The position numbers and the translations under genes are program-made. This document shows positions 1 to 7,968 of a DNA stretch of 25,436 nt, piece after piece. Origin of the DNA: Phycisphaerales bacterium UBA1161 (GTDB lineage: Bacteria > Planctomycetota > Phycisphaerae > Tepidisphaerales > Tepidisphaeraceae); NCBI GenBank assembly GCA_002311745.1, contig DBZL01000005.1:1002-26437 (forward strand). The letters are read 5' to 3'. Under the pieces are notes generated by a model, which was given only the letters and a program-made list of their open reading frames with translations, made no database searches and was not told the origin of the DNA. Position 1 is the first letter of the stretch. The number at the start of each line of letters is the position of its first letter.

Positions 1-715
1 TGTCGTCGTCGCCGTCGTTGATGGTGCAGTTCTGGATCAGGAAATGGCTGCCGGAATAGTCGATCCCGTCCGTATTCGCCAGGTACGTGCCCTTCTTTGA
101 GATGGTGTACGCGTCGCTGATCGTGACGCCGTCGATGGTGACGTTGGTGTCGGCCTCGGGCACGAAGTGATAGAAAGAGGAATTCCCGATGGTGACGTTG
201 CGCACCCACAACTTGTCGATGTTTTGCAGCGACATCATGTAGTTGGTCGACGTCGTGGTGGCATGGCCGTCGATGGCGCCGCCGCCGCTGATCTCGATGT
301 CGTGCGTTGTGCCGCTGGTGGTGATGAACGTCGACGTGGGCGTGCCGTTTTGCAGTGTTGCGCCCGTGTCGATCTGGAGATTGACGTTGCTGTTGAGCGT
401 GATCTGGTTGCTGACGAAGGTGCCGGAGCCGGGGATCTCGACGGTGCCGCCGCCGTTGGCCGAAGCGTAGGAGATGAACGCGTTAATGACGGCCGCGTTG
501 GCGGCCGCCGTCCCGCCGGTGCTGGCCGTGGCTCCGCTGTCGATGCTCGGATTTGCGAACGTGACGTTGTAAACAGTCGACCCGATGGTCGGGAGGGCGG
601 GATCGGCCGCTGCCGCACCGCATACAGCCAACGGCGAGGCGACGAATATCGCCGTACCGAGCGAGCGATGCAGGGGCTGCGCCGAACGCTGACGGCGGGA
701 ACGCACAGTTGTCAT
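1..715 (-). CDS. Glycoside hydrolase family 28 (polygalacturonase-like) protein, secreted; 3' end beyond the window
   Basis: I see 238 codons from an ATG at 715, open through the left edge. Residues 1-37 look like a Sec signal peptide: an Arg-rich start, a hydrophobic stretch around 20-35 and an Ala-rich cleavage site before ADPALP. The rest is rich in Gly, Asn, Thr and Val with the rhythm of a right-handed beta-helix. Near the break are NTDGID (214-219) and a DGDDD stretch (234-238). These match the first two active-site motifs of GH28 enzymes, NTDG and G/QDD, which supply the three catalytic aspartates. The later GHG and RIK motifs lie outside the window. The family hydrolyses galacturonan or related pectic glycosides, and the substrate here cannot be told. 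The start is supported by GGAGG at 724-728, eight bases upstream. The third Asp sits where most members have Cys or Asn. Confidence 0.8.
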   Translation of the reverse strand, partial: MTTVRSRRQRSAQPLHRSLGTAIFVASPLAVCGAAAADPALPTIGSTVYNVTFANPSIDSGATASTGGTAAANAAVINAFISYASANGGGTVEIPGSGTFVSNQITLNSNVNLQIDTGATLQNGTPTSTFITTSGTTHDIEISGGGAIDGHATTTSTNYMMSLQNIDKLWVRNVTIGNSSFYHFVPEADTNVTIDGVTISDAYTISKKGTYLANTDGIDYSGSHFLIQNCTINDGDDD

Positions 716-780
716 TCGGAGGTCCTCCACTCCTGAAGTCGGCCGCGAACCGGCCGGGTGCAAGCACCCCCTCTTTCCGG

Positions 781-808
781 AAAATACCACCGCAGGCATG
801 TCGGTCAA
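781..808 (-). promoter_or_regulatory. Sigma-70-like promoter of the GH28 gene
   Basis: Reading leftwards, TTGACC (803-808) is followed after 16 bases by TATTTT (781-786). This places transcription start near 774 and leaves a leader of about 60 bases before the ATG at 715. The leader holds GGGTGC-AA-GCACCC (756-769), and the Shine-Dalgarno is embedded in the near-palindrome at 718-728. Confidence 0.5.
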
Positions 809-1084
809 CAAAAATGTACGATATTTCAGGGATAATTTAGGCGCATTGCCAAAATCTTGGGGAAAATGGGGATTATAGGGTAGCTATCCAAAACGCCGGC
901 GCGGACGATCACGGCGCTCATTGCCCTGCGATTTGGACATTCGGAAACATCGGCACACCGGGCCCGAGCTTGGCACCCGGGGGCGGGGCATCACGGTACA
1001 GCTCATCCAGCGTTCTTCCCGCGGGAACGACGGCGAGCTGGGCCAAACCTTCGTCGGCTATGTGCGCGAGAATCGGGAAAGGGA

Positions 1085-1116
1085 GAATTGGAAATAGGGG
1101 GAATTGGAAATAGGGG
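1085..1116. repeat. 16-bp perfect tandem duplication
   Basis: GAATTGGAAATAGGGG occurs at 1085-1100 and again directly at 1101-1116. It is followed by CACCACTGATATTTGTGATTC, which is unlike the GC-rich surroundings. This looks like a dispersed intergenic repeat, but only this one locus is visible. Confidence 0.75.
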
Positions 1117-1207
1117 CACCACTGATATTTGTGATTCAGCAAGAGTGCAGAGCCGGACGTCTCGGACAGTTAGGATGGTCGCTGCATAGGGGTGTTTCTG
1201 GGATACG

Positions 1208-1973
<766 letters not shown>

Positions 1974-1987
<14 letters not shown>

Positions 1988-3221
1988 GGATCACCTCCAC
2001 CGGATCGTACTTGGCCGCGCGACGCGCCGGGTACACCGCCGCCAGAAGCACGATCACCATCGACGTGACAAAGGCCCAAAGGTACAGGCTGCGGCTGTCG
2101 CTCATCAAAATCCCCTCGGTTTTGATCAGCCCTTCGACCTTGATGGGCAGGCGGCGCAACGCGGATACGCCCACGCGGCCGCAAATCTCGCCCAGCACGG
2201 TCCCGATCAGCCCGATCAACAGGCCCTGGATGACGTAGATCAGCGTGATGTCGCCGCGGGAAAGGCCGAAGCTCTTGAGAATGGCGATGTCGTTGACGCG
2301 TTCCAGCACGGCCATGATGAGGATATTGAGCACGCCGAACGCCGCCACCACCAGCAGCGCGCCGGTGATGATGTACGTCATGATCGTTTGGATGACGAAG
2401 ATTTTCAGGAAGTTCGCGTTGCTTTCCTGCCAGCTTTCCGTCTTGTAGCCGGCGATGGACTCGATCTGGGCCGCGTAGCCCTCCGCCTTTGTGTAATCGT
2501 CCGTGCGGATGACGATGTCGTTGATGATGTTCTTCTTGTCCAGGAGGGTCTGGGCGCTGTTGATGAGCATATAGGCGCGGCTGTAATCCACGGGCGTGAC
2601 GCCGGTGGAAAAGATGCCCACGACGCGCGAAATGGTGTGTCCGCCGGTGTTGCTGGAGAGGCTGATTTCGTCATTGAGCTTGGCGCCCAGGAGGTCGGCC
2701 AGGCCGCTGCCCAGAATCACACCGTCGGCGGTCGTGCGCAGCCGGCTCAGATCGCCCTCCACCATGTCCTGGCCAATGGTGGTCACGAGGATCTGCTGTT
2801 CCGGCTCGACGCCGAGCACCGCGGCGGACAGCGTTTTGGTGGCGTAGGTGACGATCACATCGCCCTCCACCTCCGGCGCCACCGCGACGATCCCCCGCAT
2901 GTGCCGCAGCTTGGCCATCAATCCCGCGGCGTTCTTGATCTTCTTGACGTTGTCCCGCGGCCGGACGTTTTGGACCTGCAACAGCGCGTTGGGATCTGTA
3001 TAGATCCGCTCCAGGATTTTGGTGCGCGTTTCCCGCGGCTCGTCGTGGATGGTGATGTGCCCGCTGGATTCCACCGTCTCGATGATGAACTTGTCCTTGA
3101 ACCCCTCCATCATCGCGCTCATGGTGATGAACATCGTCACGCTGATGGCCACGCCCGCGATGCACACCAGGGATTGCCGCTTGTGCGACAGGAAATATCG
3201 GAATGAAATGAACCAACGCAT
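1974..3221 (-). CDS. ABC transporter permease, FtsX/MacB/LolC-DevC family
   Basis: This 415-residue inner-membrane protein has the four-helix MacB/FtsX layout. There is one helix near residues 15-40, a large extracytoplasmic domain (about 45-275), then three helices near 280-305, 325-350 and 378-400. The C-terminal part (ALLVVAAFGVLNILIMAVLERVNDIAILKSFG) carries the coupling-helix signature ERVNDIAILKSFG seen in FtsX-domain permeases, followed at the end by YPARRAAKYDPVEVIRG. It would form a dimer with the downstream ATPase and contact the adaptor encoded upstream. The gene order adaptor-permease-ATPase matches the DevBCA glycolipid exporters, and MacAB-TolC is the other close parallel. The substrate cannot be inferred. 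A GGGAGGGG stretch just upstream of the ATG (3225-3231) can serve as ribosome-binding site. Confidence 0.92.
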
Positions 3222-3234
3222 GGGAGGGGGAGCG

Positions 3235-3269
3235 AAATTTCAAATTTCAAATTTCAAATTTGAGATTTC
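3235..3269. repeat. Five-copy 7-bp tandem repeat (AAATTTC)
   Basis: Units start at 3235, 3242, 3249, 3256 and 3263. The first three are exact AAATTTC, the fourth ends in G and the fifth has one A to G change. It fills the gap between the adaptor stop (3276) and the permease start (3221), so it would lie in the operon mRNA just upstream of the permease ribosome-binding site. Confidence 0.85.
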
Positions 3270-3275
3270 AGATAT

Positions 3276-4556
3276 TCACCGGAATCCTCTGAATGCGGAC
3301 GCATCTTCCTTGGGCGTATTGAGGGCGGCGGCGGCCAATGGATCGACCAAGTGCACGGCGACGCGCTGGCCCGCCTGCAAATCCAGCGTCGGGCTGATGA
3401 CCACAAGATCGCCCAGTTGCAGGCCGCGGACGATTTCGGTGCGTTCCACGCTCTTCAGGCCGATGACGACGCTCGGCCGTTCCAGCCGCCCGTCGCGCAC
3501 GACCGTGACGCCGCCGCCCTGCACCGCCTGCGAAGGCACGATGGTTGCGTTTTGCCGCTGGGCGACCACGAAATTCAGTTCCCCGGTCATGCCCGCCGCC
3601 AGGCGCGGATCGGGCCGGTCGAACTGCACGTCCACCTCGTAGGTGCGCCGGTCCGGGTCGGCCTTGTCATAAACCTTGTCCACGGTCCCGCTGAGCACTT
3701 CATCCGGATACGCATACAAGGTCATCTTGACCACTTGGCGGCTGCCGTCGGCGCCCGGGGGCCGCAGTTTGTTCTTGTCCTCCTCATCCACCTGCGCCCG
3801 CATGACCAGGTGCTTCGGCGTCACGTCCGCCAGTTGCAGCACGTGATCGTTGATCGCCACGCGCGTGCCGTTGGAGATGGGCCAATCCAGCACCGTGCCG
3901 TCGATGGGGCTGCGGATGGTCGCCTGGTCCAGGTTCCATTGGGCGCTGGCCAGGGCGGCCTTGGCCACGTCCACGTCTTTTTCCAGGTCGATCCTCCGGG
4001 CCGCCAATTGGCTCTTGTACGATTCCACGTCGCTCCACATCGTTTTGACCCGGTTCATGGATTGATCCAGATCGTTCTGCGAGGTGGCGCCGTGTTCCAG
4101 CAGTCCGGTGACGCGTTTCTCGTCTTTGAGCGCGATCTGGAGCATGTCATCGGATGCCTGGATTTTGGCGCGCAGTTCGGACAGCACCGGCGAGGTCTTG
4201 TCATCGGCCAAGAGTTCCTTGCGATGCAGTTCCGCCGTGGCCTGATCGACGCCAAATTGCAGGTCCGAGTTTCCCACGACGGCCAGGACCTGGTCCTTGT
4301 GCACGACCCAGCCCTTGTCCACCAGGACGCTGACGATGCCGGCGGTGTTGCTGCGGACCGAGTACTCGTGCTGGGCCGAGACCGTGCCGGTCGCGTAAAA
4401 CGCCTCCACCACCGGTCCCTCCACCACGCGGGTCACATCCACGCACGGCTGCAAGTATCGCCAAACCCCGCCGCCCAAGGCGGCGGCCCCGATCACGCAG
4501 GCCGCGGTGATCATCCATCGCGCCAAACTCTTTCCCGCCATCCGCCTCATGGACAT
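3276..4556 (-). CDS. HlyD/MacA-type periplasmic adaptor (membrane fusion protein)
   Basis: This protein (426 residues from the chosen ATG) links an inner-membrane transporter to an outer-membrane exit duct. A single N-terminal anchor helix (about 10-30) is followed by a biotinyl-lipoyl half (TAGIVSVLVDKGWVVHKDQVLAVV). Next comes an alpha-hairpin rich in Lys, Glu, Gln and Asp, where ELRAKIQASDDML through VDVAKAALASAQWNLDQA form the two coils. The second lipoyl half (ATIRSPIDGTVLDWPISNGTRV), a beta-barrel domain (PDPRLAAGMTGELNFVV) and a membrane-proximal C-terminus complete it. It heads a minus-strand operon with the permease and ATPase. The frame stays open to a GTG at 4595, 13 residues earlier. 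I prefer the ATG at 4556 because it gives a normal short cytoplasmic N-terminus, but neither start has a strong Shine-Dalgarno. Confidence 0.9.
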   Translation of the reverse strand: MSMRRMAGKSLARWMITAACVIGAAALGGGVWRYLQPCVDVTRVVEGPVVEAFYATGTVSAQHEYSVRSNTAGIVSVLVDKGWVVHKDQVLAVVGNSDLQFGVDQATAELHRKELLADDKTSPVLSELRAKIQASDDMLQIALKDEKRVTGLLEHGATSQNDLDQSMNRVKTMWSDVESYKSQLAARRIDLEKDVDVAKAALASAQWNLDQATIRSPIDGTVLDWPISNGTRVAINDHVLQLADVTPKHLVMRAQVDEEDKNKLRPPGADGSRQVVKMTLYAYPDEVLSGTVDKVYDKADPDRRTYEVDVQFDRPDPRLAAGMTGELNFVVAQRQNATIVPSQAVQGGGVTVVRDGRLERPSVVIGLKSVERTEIVRGLQLGDLVVISPTLDLQAGQRVAVHLVDPLAAAALNTPKEDASAFRGFR

Positions 4557-4617
4557 CCATTCATAGGAGCGATCGGCCCCCGCGGCCCTTGCCACTGCTT
4601 CGGCCGCACCAATCTTC

Positions 4618-4646
4618 TTGACAGAATTTTACCGTGACCATACTTT
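4618..4646 (+). promoter_or_regulatory. Promoter of the bfn-glnK-amtB gene group
   Basis: A perfect -35 hexamer TTGACA (4618-4623), 17-base spacer and a weak -10 TACTTT (4641-4646) lie 30 bases upstream of the ATG at 4676. The strong -35 with a poor -10 would suit activator-dependent or constitutive moderate use. No NtrC/sigma-54 GG-N10-GC element was noticed here. The divergent adaptor gene starts within 25-65 bases, so the two transcription units share this gap. Confidence 0.5.
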
Positions 4647-4675
4647 AACTTCAGTCTCTCCCGGGAGCCATTGGA

Positions 4676-5068
4676 ATGCCTGTTCAGATGGAGCTGCACA
4701 AGATCATCATCAGCGAGATGCAGGACTCGCAGATCATCGTCCTGAAGGAGGTGGGCGGTGAGCGCAATTTCCCGATCGTGATCGGCAGCGCTGAGGCGTA
4801 CGCCATTGACCGGCGCCTCAAGGGCATCCCGACGCAACGGCCGCTGACCCACGACCTGCTGGCCAGCGTCATCGAGCAAATGGGCGGGAGCATCGAGAGC
4901 ATCGAGATCAACGACCTGGCCGACCACACCTTTTTTGCCGTGATCCACATTCGTCACAACGGTCAGGTTTTGGAGGTCGACAGCCGGCCCAGCGACGCCA
5001 TTGCCCTGGGCATCGCCACCACCGTGCCGATTTACGTGGCCGATCACGTGCTCAAGGCCGTATGTTGA
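4676..5068 (+). CDS. Bifunctional nuclease (BFN/DUF151) domain protein
   Basis: This 130-residue single-domain protein is close to the core length of the BFN family. The pattern is clear: a beta-rich N-terminus ending in FPIVIGSAEAYAI (32-44), a helix with RPLTHDLLASVIEQMG (55-70), and the family hallmark SRPSDAIALG (103-112) followed by VPIYV. Plant and bacterial homologues have reported RNase/DNase activity, but the role of the stand-alone bacterial domain is poorly settled. The ATG has a GGGAG (4663-4667) eight bases upstream. It lies 45 bases before glnK on the same strand and probably shares its promoter. I see no metabolic reason for the link with nitrogen sensing. Confidence 0.9.
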   Translation: MPVQMELHKIIISEMQDSQIIVLKEVGGERNFPIVIGSAEAYAIDRRLKGIPTQRPLTHDLLASVIEQMGGSIESIEINDLADHTFFAVIHIRHNGQVLEVDSRPSDAIALGIATTVPIYVADHVLKAVC

Positions 5069-5113
5069 CGATGGCAAAAGGGTTCGCAGATCTTACCAAT
5101 ACGAGGAGCTTCC

Positions 5114-5452
5114 ATGCAGATGATTGAAGCGGTGATCAAGCCCCACAAAATTGACGCCGTCAAGCAGTCGCTTGCCAAGATGGGGATTTTGGGAGTGACG
5201 GCGATCGAGTGCAAGGGTTTTGGACGGCAGATGGGGCACACCGAGCGCTATCGCGGCGCCAAGATGGACGTGGGATTCGTGCCCAAGGTGCTGCTGAAGG
5301 TCTGCGTCAAATCGGAGGATGTCACCAAGGCCGCCGGCGTCATCGTCGAGGCGGCACGCACCGGCGAGGTGGGAGACGGCAAAATCTTCATCTATCCCAT
5401 CGCCCAGGTTATCCGCATTCGCACAGGGGAGACCAACGAACAAGCTCTATAG
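5114..5452 (+). CDS. glnK: PII nitrogen-signalling protein (GlnK/GlnB), with Met at position 51
   Basis: This 112-residue protein has the same length as E. coli GlnB/GlnK and aligns without gaps. It is a trimeric sensor of 2-oxoglutarate and ATP/ADP that docks on AmtB and other targets. The nucleotide-binding elements KGFGRQMGH (34-42) and GEVGDGKIF (83-91 region) and the C-terminal RIRTGE are all present. The T-loop reads RYRGAKMDVGFVPK (45-58). Tyr46 is kept, but Tyr51, the residue uridylylated by GlnD in proteobacteria, is Met. Position 49 is Ala, so the cyanobacterial Ser49 phosphorylation site is absent too. Binding of effectors should be intact, while covalent control at these sites is not possible. 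The ribosome-binding site is GAGGAG (5103-5108). Placement directly before amtB is the standard glnK-amtB arrangement. Confidence 0.95.
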   Translation: MQMIEAVIKPHKIDAVKQSLAKMGILGVTAIECKGFGRQMGHTERYRGAKMDVGFVPKVLLKVCVKSEDVTKAAGVIVEAARTGEVGDGKIFIYPIAQVIRIRTGETNEQAL

Positions 5453-5536
5453 ACCAACCGCGCCGACCGAAACGAGGCAAAACTGAGGCACACACCGGCG
5501 GGCATTCGCCCGAGCGGGTGGAGGAAAGGTAAACCG

Positions 5537-6994
5537 ATGAATCGCAAACATGTCGCGCCCTTGCGGGCGCTGGCGCTGTTGGTCTTTCTATTCTGGATTG
5601 CACCTGCTGCCGCGTACGCCGCTGATGCGCCCCAGCCCCTGGCCGGGGCTGGACCCGTCAAGATCGATCCCGACACCAGGAACGTCAACAGCGGCGACGT
5701 CGCCTGGATGCTCACCAGCAGCGCCCTGGTCCTCATGATGACCGGACCCGGCCTGGCCCTGTTCTATAGCGGCTTGGTGCGACGCAAAAACGTCCTGGCC
5801 ACCATGATGCAATCGTTCATCCTCATGTGCATCGTCACCATCCTTTGGGCCATCGTAGGCTATTCCTTGGCGTTCGATCACCACAATCCTTTCATCGGCG
5901 GGCTACGGTTTGCTTTCATGCGCGAGGTCGGCGCCAACCCGTCGGAATACGGCCCGGGCATCCCACACGCCACCTGGATGGTCTACCAACTCATGTTCGC
6001 CATCATCACGCCGGGGCTGATCTGCGGCGCCTACGCCGAACGCATGAAGTTCTCCGCCATGATGCTCTTCAGCGCCCTGTGGCTGTTTTGCATCTACTGC
6101 CCGCTGGCCCACATGGTCTGGGGCAAGGGCGGGCTGCTTAACTGGGCCCTGCCGGATTCGCCCAACATTGCGGCCTTCGACTTCGCCGGTGGAACGGTCG
6201 TGCACATCAGTTCCGGCGTGTCGGCGCTGATCTGCGCCCTGGTGCTGGGCAAGCGCATGGGGTACGGCACGACGGCCATGCCCCCGCATAGCGTCGTCCT
6301 TTCGGTCATCGGCGCCTGCTTGTTGTGGGTGGGATGGTTCGGATTCAACGCCGGCTCGGCGGTGGCGGCCAACGCGCTGGCGTCCTCGGCATTCGTCAAC
6401 ACCCATTTTGCCACCGCCGCCGCGGCACTCGGCTGGATGTTCGCCGAATGGCTCAAGAGCGGTAAACCCACCGTTCTGGGCGCCATCTCCGGCGCCGTCG
6501 CCGGCTTGGTGGCCATCACGCCCGCCTCCGGGTTTGTCGCGCCGATGTCCGCCCTGGCCATCGGCGCTATCGCCGGCGTCGTCTGCTTCTTCGCGGCCAC
6601 TTCCCTCAAATCGGCCCTGGGGTATGACGACTCCTTGGACGCCTTCGGCGTCCACGGCGTGGGCGGAACCGTCGGGGCCATCCTCACCGGTGTCTTCGCC
6701 GTCAGCGTGATCAACAGCGGATGCAAAGGTCTGGTGGATGGCAACCCACACCAGGTGTTGAACCAGCTCATCGCCGTGCTCGTCTCCTGGACGATGGCGG
6801 CCGTCGGCACCTTCATCCTGCTTAAGATCGTCGATGCCCTGGTGGGCTTGCGCGTTTCCGAAAGCGACGAATTCGAAGGGCTGGACCTCAGCCAGCACGG
6901 CGAGTCCGGCTACAACATCGAGGATGCATTCTCGGCCACGTACGGCGGCGGCGGCGCAACCCTGGTCAACGGCGGACACGGCGAATCGCACTGA
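5537..6994 (+). CDS. amtB: Ammonium channel AmtB
   Basis: This 485-residue inner-membrane protein conducts ammonium into the cell. Residues 1-30 resemble a cleaved signal peptide (cleavage near YAA-DAPQ), as in E. coli AmtB, followed by about 11 membrane helices. Key channel residues are in place: Asp215 in DFAGGTVVH, twin pore histidines His223 and His373 (FGVHGVGG), Trp195, and the Phe gate residues in MFAIITPG (154) and WFGFNAGS (268/270). The cytoplasmic tail GLRVSESDEFEGLDLSQHGESGYN is the conserved PII-docking region. A further 25 Gly/Ser/His-rich residues extend beyond the usual end. The ribosome-binding region GGAGGAAAGG (5520-5529) is strong. It lies 84 bases after glnK and almost certainly is regulated by it at the protein level. 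Confidence 0.97.
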   Translation: MNRKHVAPLRALALLVFLFWIAPAAAYAADAPQPLAGAGPVKIDPDTRNVNSGDVAWMLTSSALVLMMTGPGLALFYSGLVRRKNVLATMMQSFILMCIVTILWAIVGYSLAFDHHNPFIGGLRFAFMREVGANPSEYGPGIPHATWMVYQLMFAIITPGLICGAYAERMKFSAMMLFSALWLFCIYCPLAHMVWGKGGLLNWALPDSPNIAAFDFAGGTVVHISSGVSALICALVLGKRMGYGTTAMPPHSVVLSVIGACLLWVGWFGFNAGSAVAANALASSAFVNTHFATAAAALGWMFAEWLKSGKPTVLGAISGAVAGLVAITPASGFVAPMSALAIGAIAGVVCFFAATSLKSALGYDDSLDAFGVHGVGGTVGAILTGVFAVSVINSGCKGLVDGNPHQVLNQLIAVLVSWTMAAVGTFILLKIVDALVGLRVSESDEFEGLDLSQHGESGYNIEDAFSATYGGGGATLVNGGHGESH

Positions 6995-7019
6995 TCGCCC
7001 GCTTTCGCCGGCCGTTTGC

Positions 7020-7931
7020 TCACAGCACCTCGCAGACGGCGGGGTCGATGGTCACCGGCGGAACGTATTCGCCGCCTTGCGGCGGCGGCGATCCTCGCAG
7101 CGCCTCGATGTGCGCAAGCGTCAACTGCCCGAACGAAGCGGGCAGCCCCACGGGCCACTTGCGGCGCAATTGCTCATACGCGCGATCCAGGTCGGATAGG
7201 CCATCCTTGACCCTCTCGGCCTGCGCTCTTCCGGCGGCCAGGTCCGCGTTGATCGTGCCGCAGCCCACGTGGTGCAGCCACGCCCCTTTGGCGCAGACGA
7301 TTTTGAACCCCGCGCGCTGCGCGCGCAGACCGAAATCCATGTCGCCCAGAAACCCGACAAACCGCTGGTCCATCACGCCGATCTTCTCCAGCACGCTGCG
7401 CTGGATCAGCATCGAATCGCCGACCAGGATCGGCTCCGGCGCCACGCTCAGGCCGTGCACCTCCGCCACATGCGCGGAAAAACGCAGGATGTCCTCATAG
7501 CTGGAAAGCGGGATGGACGGCACGCATTTGTTCACGCTGTTGTCCATGTGCGCCGATGTGCCGCGGATGATGCCCAGGCTCGGATCGCTGGCCGCCACCG
7601 CCAGCAGCGTCCGCAAATAGCTGGGCGTCACGATCATGTCATGACTGACCAGGATCACCTGCGCCCCGCGCGATGCCGAAAAGCCGTAGGCGCAGGCGCT
7701 GGTGTAATGGTGATGTGCCTTGAATCGCAGAATCTGCACCGGCGAGCTCACCCACGTGCGGAACTCCAGCATGAGCTGCGGGATGTTGCAGCGGGCTTCG
7801 GAGGCGTCGTCCAGCAGGACGTACTGAACCGCCTGCTCGAGGTGCAGCGATCGGCAGGAACCCGCCAGAGATTGCAGGCATTGGCGCGCCAAGTCCGTGG
7901 CGTTTCGAATTGGAACGAATAGGGAGATCAC
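7020..7931 (-). CDS. Family 2 glycosyltransferase (GT-A fold)
   Basis: This 303-residue cytoplasmic enzyme would transfer a sugar from a nucleotide donor to an unknown acceptor. It begins directly with the GT2 pattern ISLFVPIRNATDLARQCLQSL. The conserved LLDDAS (39-44) binds the nucleotide. A metal-site position reads SHDM (96-99) instead of the usual DxD, and an acceptor-side motif GDMDFGLRAQRAGF (196-209) follows, then LHHVG (219-223). The length and motif order match rhamnosyl- or galactosyl-type GT2 enzymes involved in surface glycans. The start is a GTG, 37 bases after the stop of the upstream membrane protein gene on the same strand. It converges on amtB with 25 bases between stops. Replacement of the metal-binding Asp by His is worth noting, though such changes occur in the family. 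Confidence 0.85.
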   Translation of the reverse strand: MISLFVPIRNATDLARQCLQSLAGSCRSLHLEQAVQYVLLDDASEARCNIPQLMLEFRTWVSSPVQILRFKAHHHYTSACAYGFSASRGAQVILVSHDMIVTPSYLRTLLAVAASDPSLGIIRGTSAHMDNSVNKCVPSIPLSSYEDILRFSAHVAEVHGLSVAPEPILVGDSMLIQRSVLEKIGVMDQRFVGFLGDMDFGLRAQRAGFKIVCAKGAWLHHVGCGTINADLAAGRAQAERVKDGLSDLDRAYEQLRRKWPVGLPASFGQLTLAHIEALRGSPPPQGGEYVPPVTIDPAVCEVL

Positions 7932-7968
7932 GCAGATGTCCGGTCGCTGCGCCGCGCCCTAGGCCGCT

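Larger units (their letters stand above)
716..1207. other. Intergenic region between the GH28 gene and the exporter ATPase
   Basis: About 490 bases with no convincing gene. It holds the GH28 promoter and leader (716-808), an AT-rich stretch (809-890) and a 16-bp tandem repeat. A minus-strand frame of 74 codons (918-1142) runs through the tandem repeat. Its second half (about 45 residues after AHIADEG) looks more protein-like than its repeat-encoded start, so it could be the tail of a decayed gene, but I do not recognise it. Confidence 0.5.

Noticed and set aside
918..1142. 74-codon minus-strand frame
   Set aside because: Its first third is encoded by the tandem repeat, it has no Shine-Dalgarno and I know no homologue. 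At best it is a gene relic.
4618..4676. Sigma-54 (NtrC-type) promoter before the glnK-amtB group
   Set aside because: No GG-N10-GC element at the right spacing. The TTGACA-type promoter explains the gap better.
5903..6991. 362-codon minus-strand frame
   Set aside because: Antisense to amtB, which is unambiguous.
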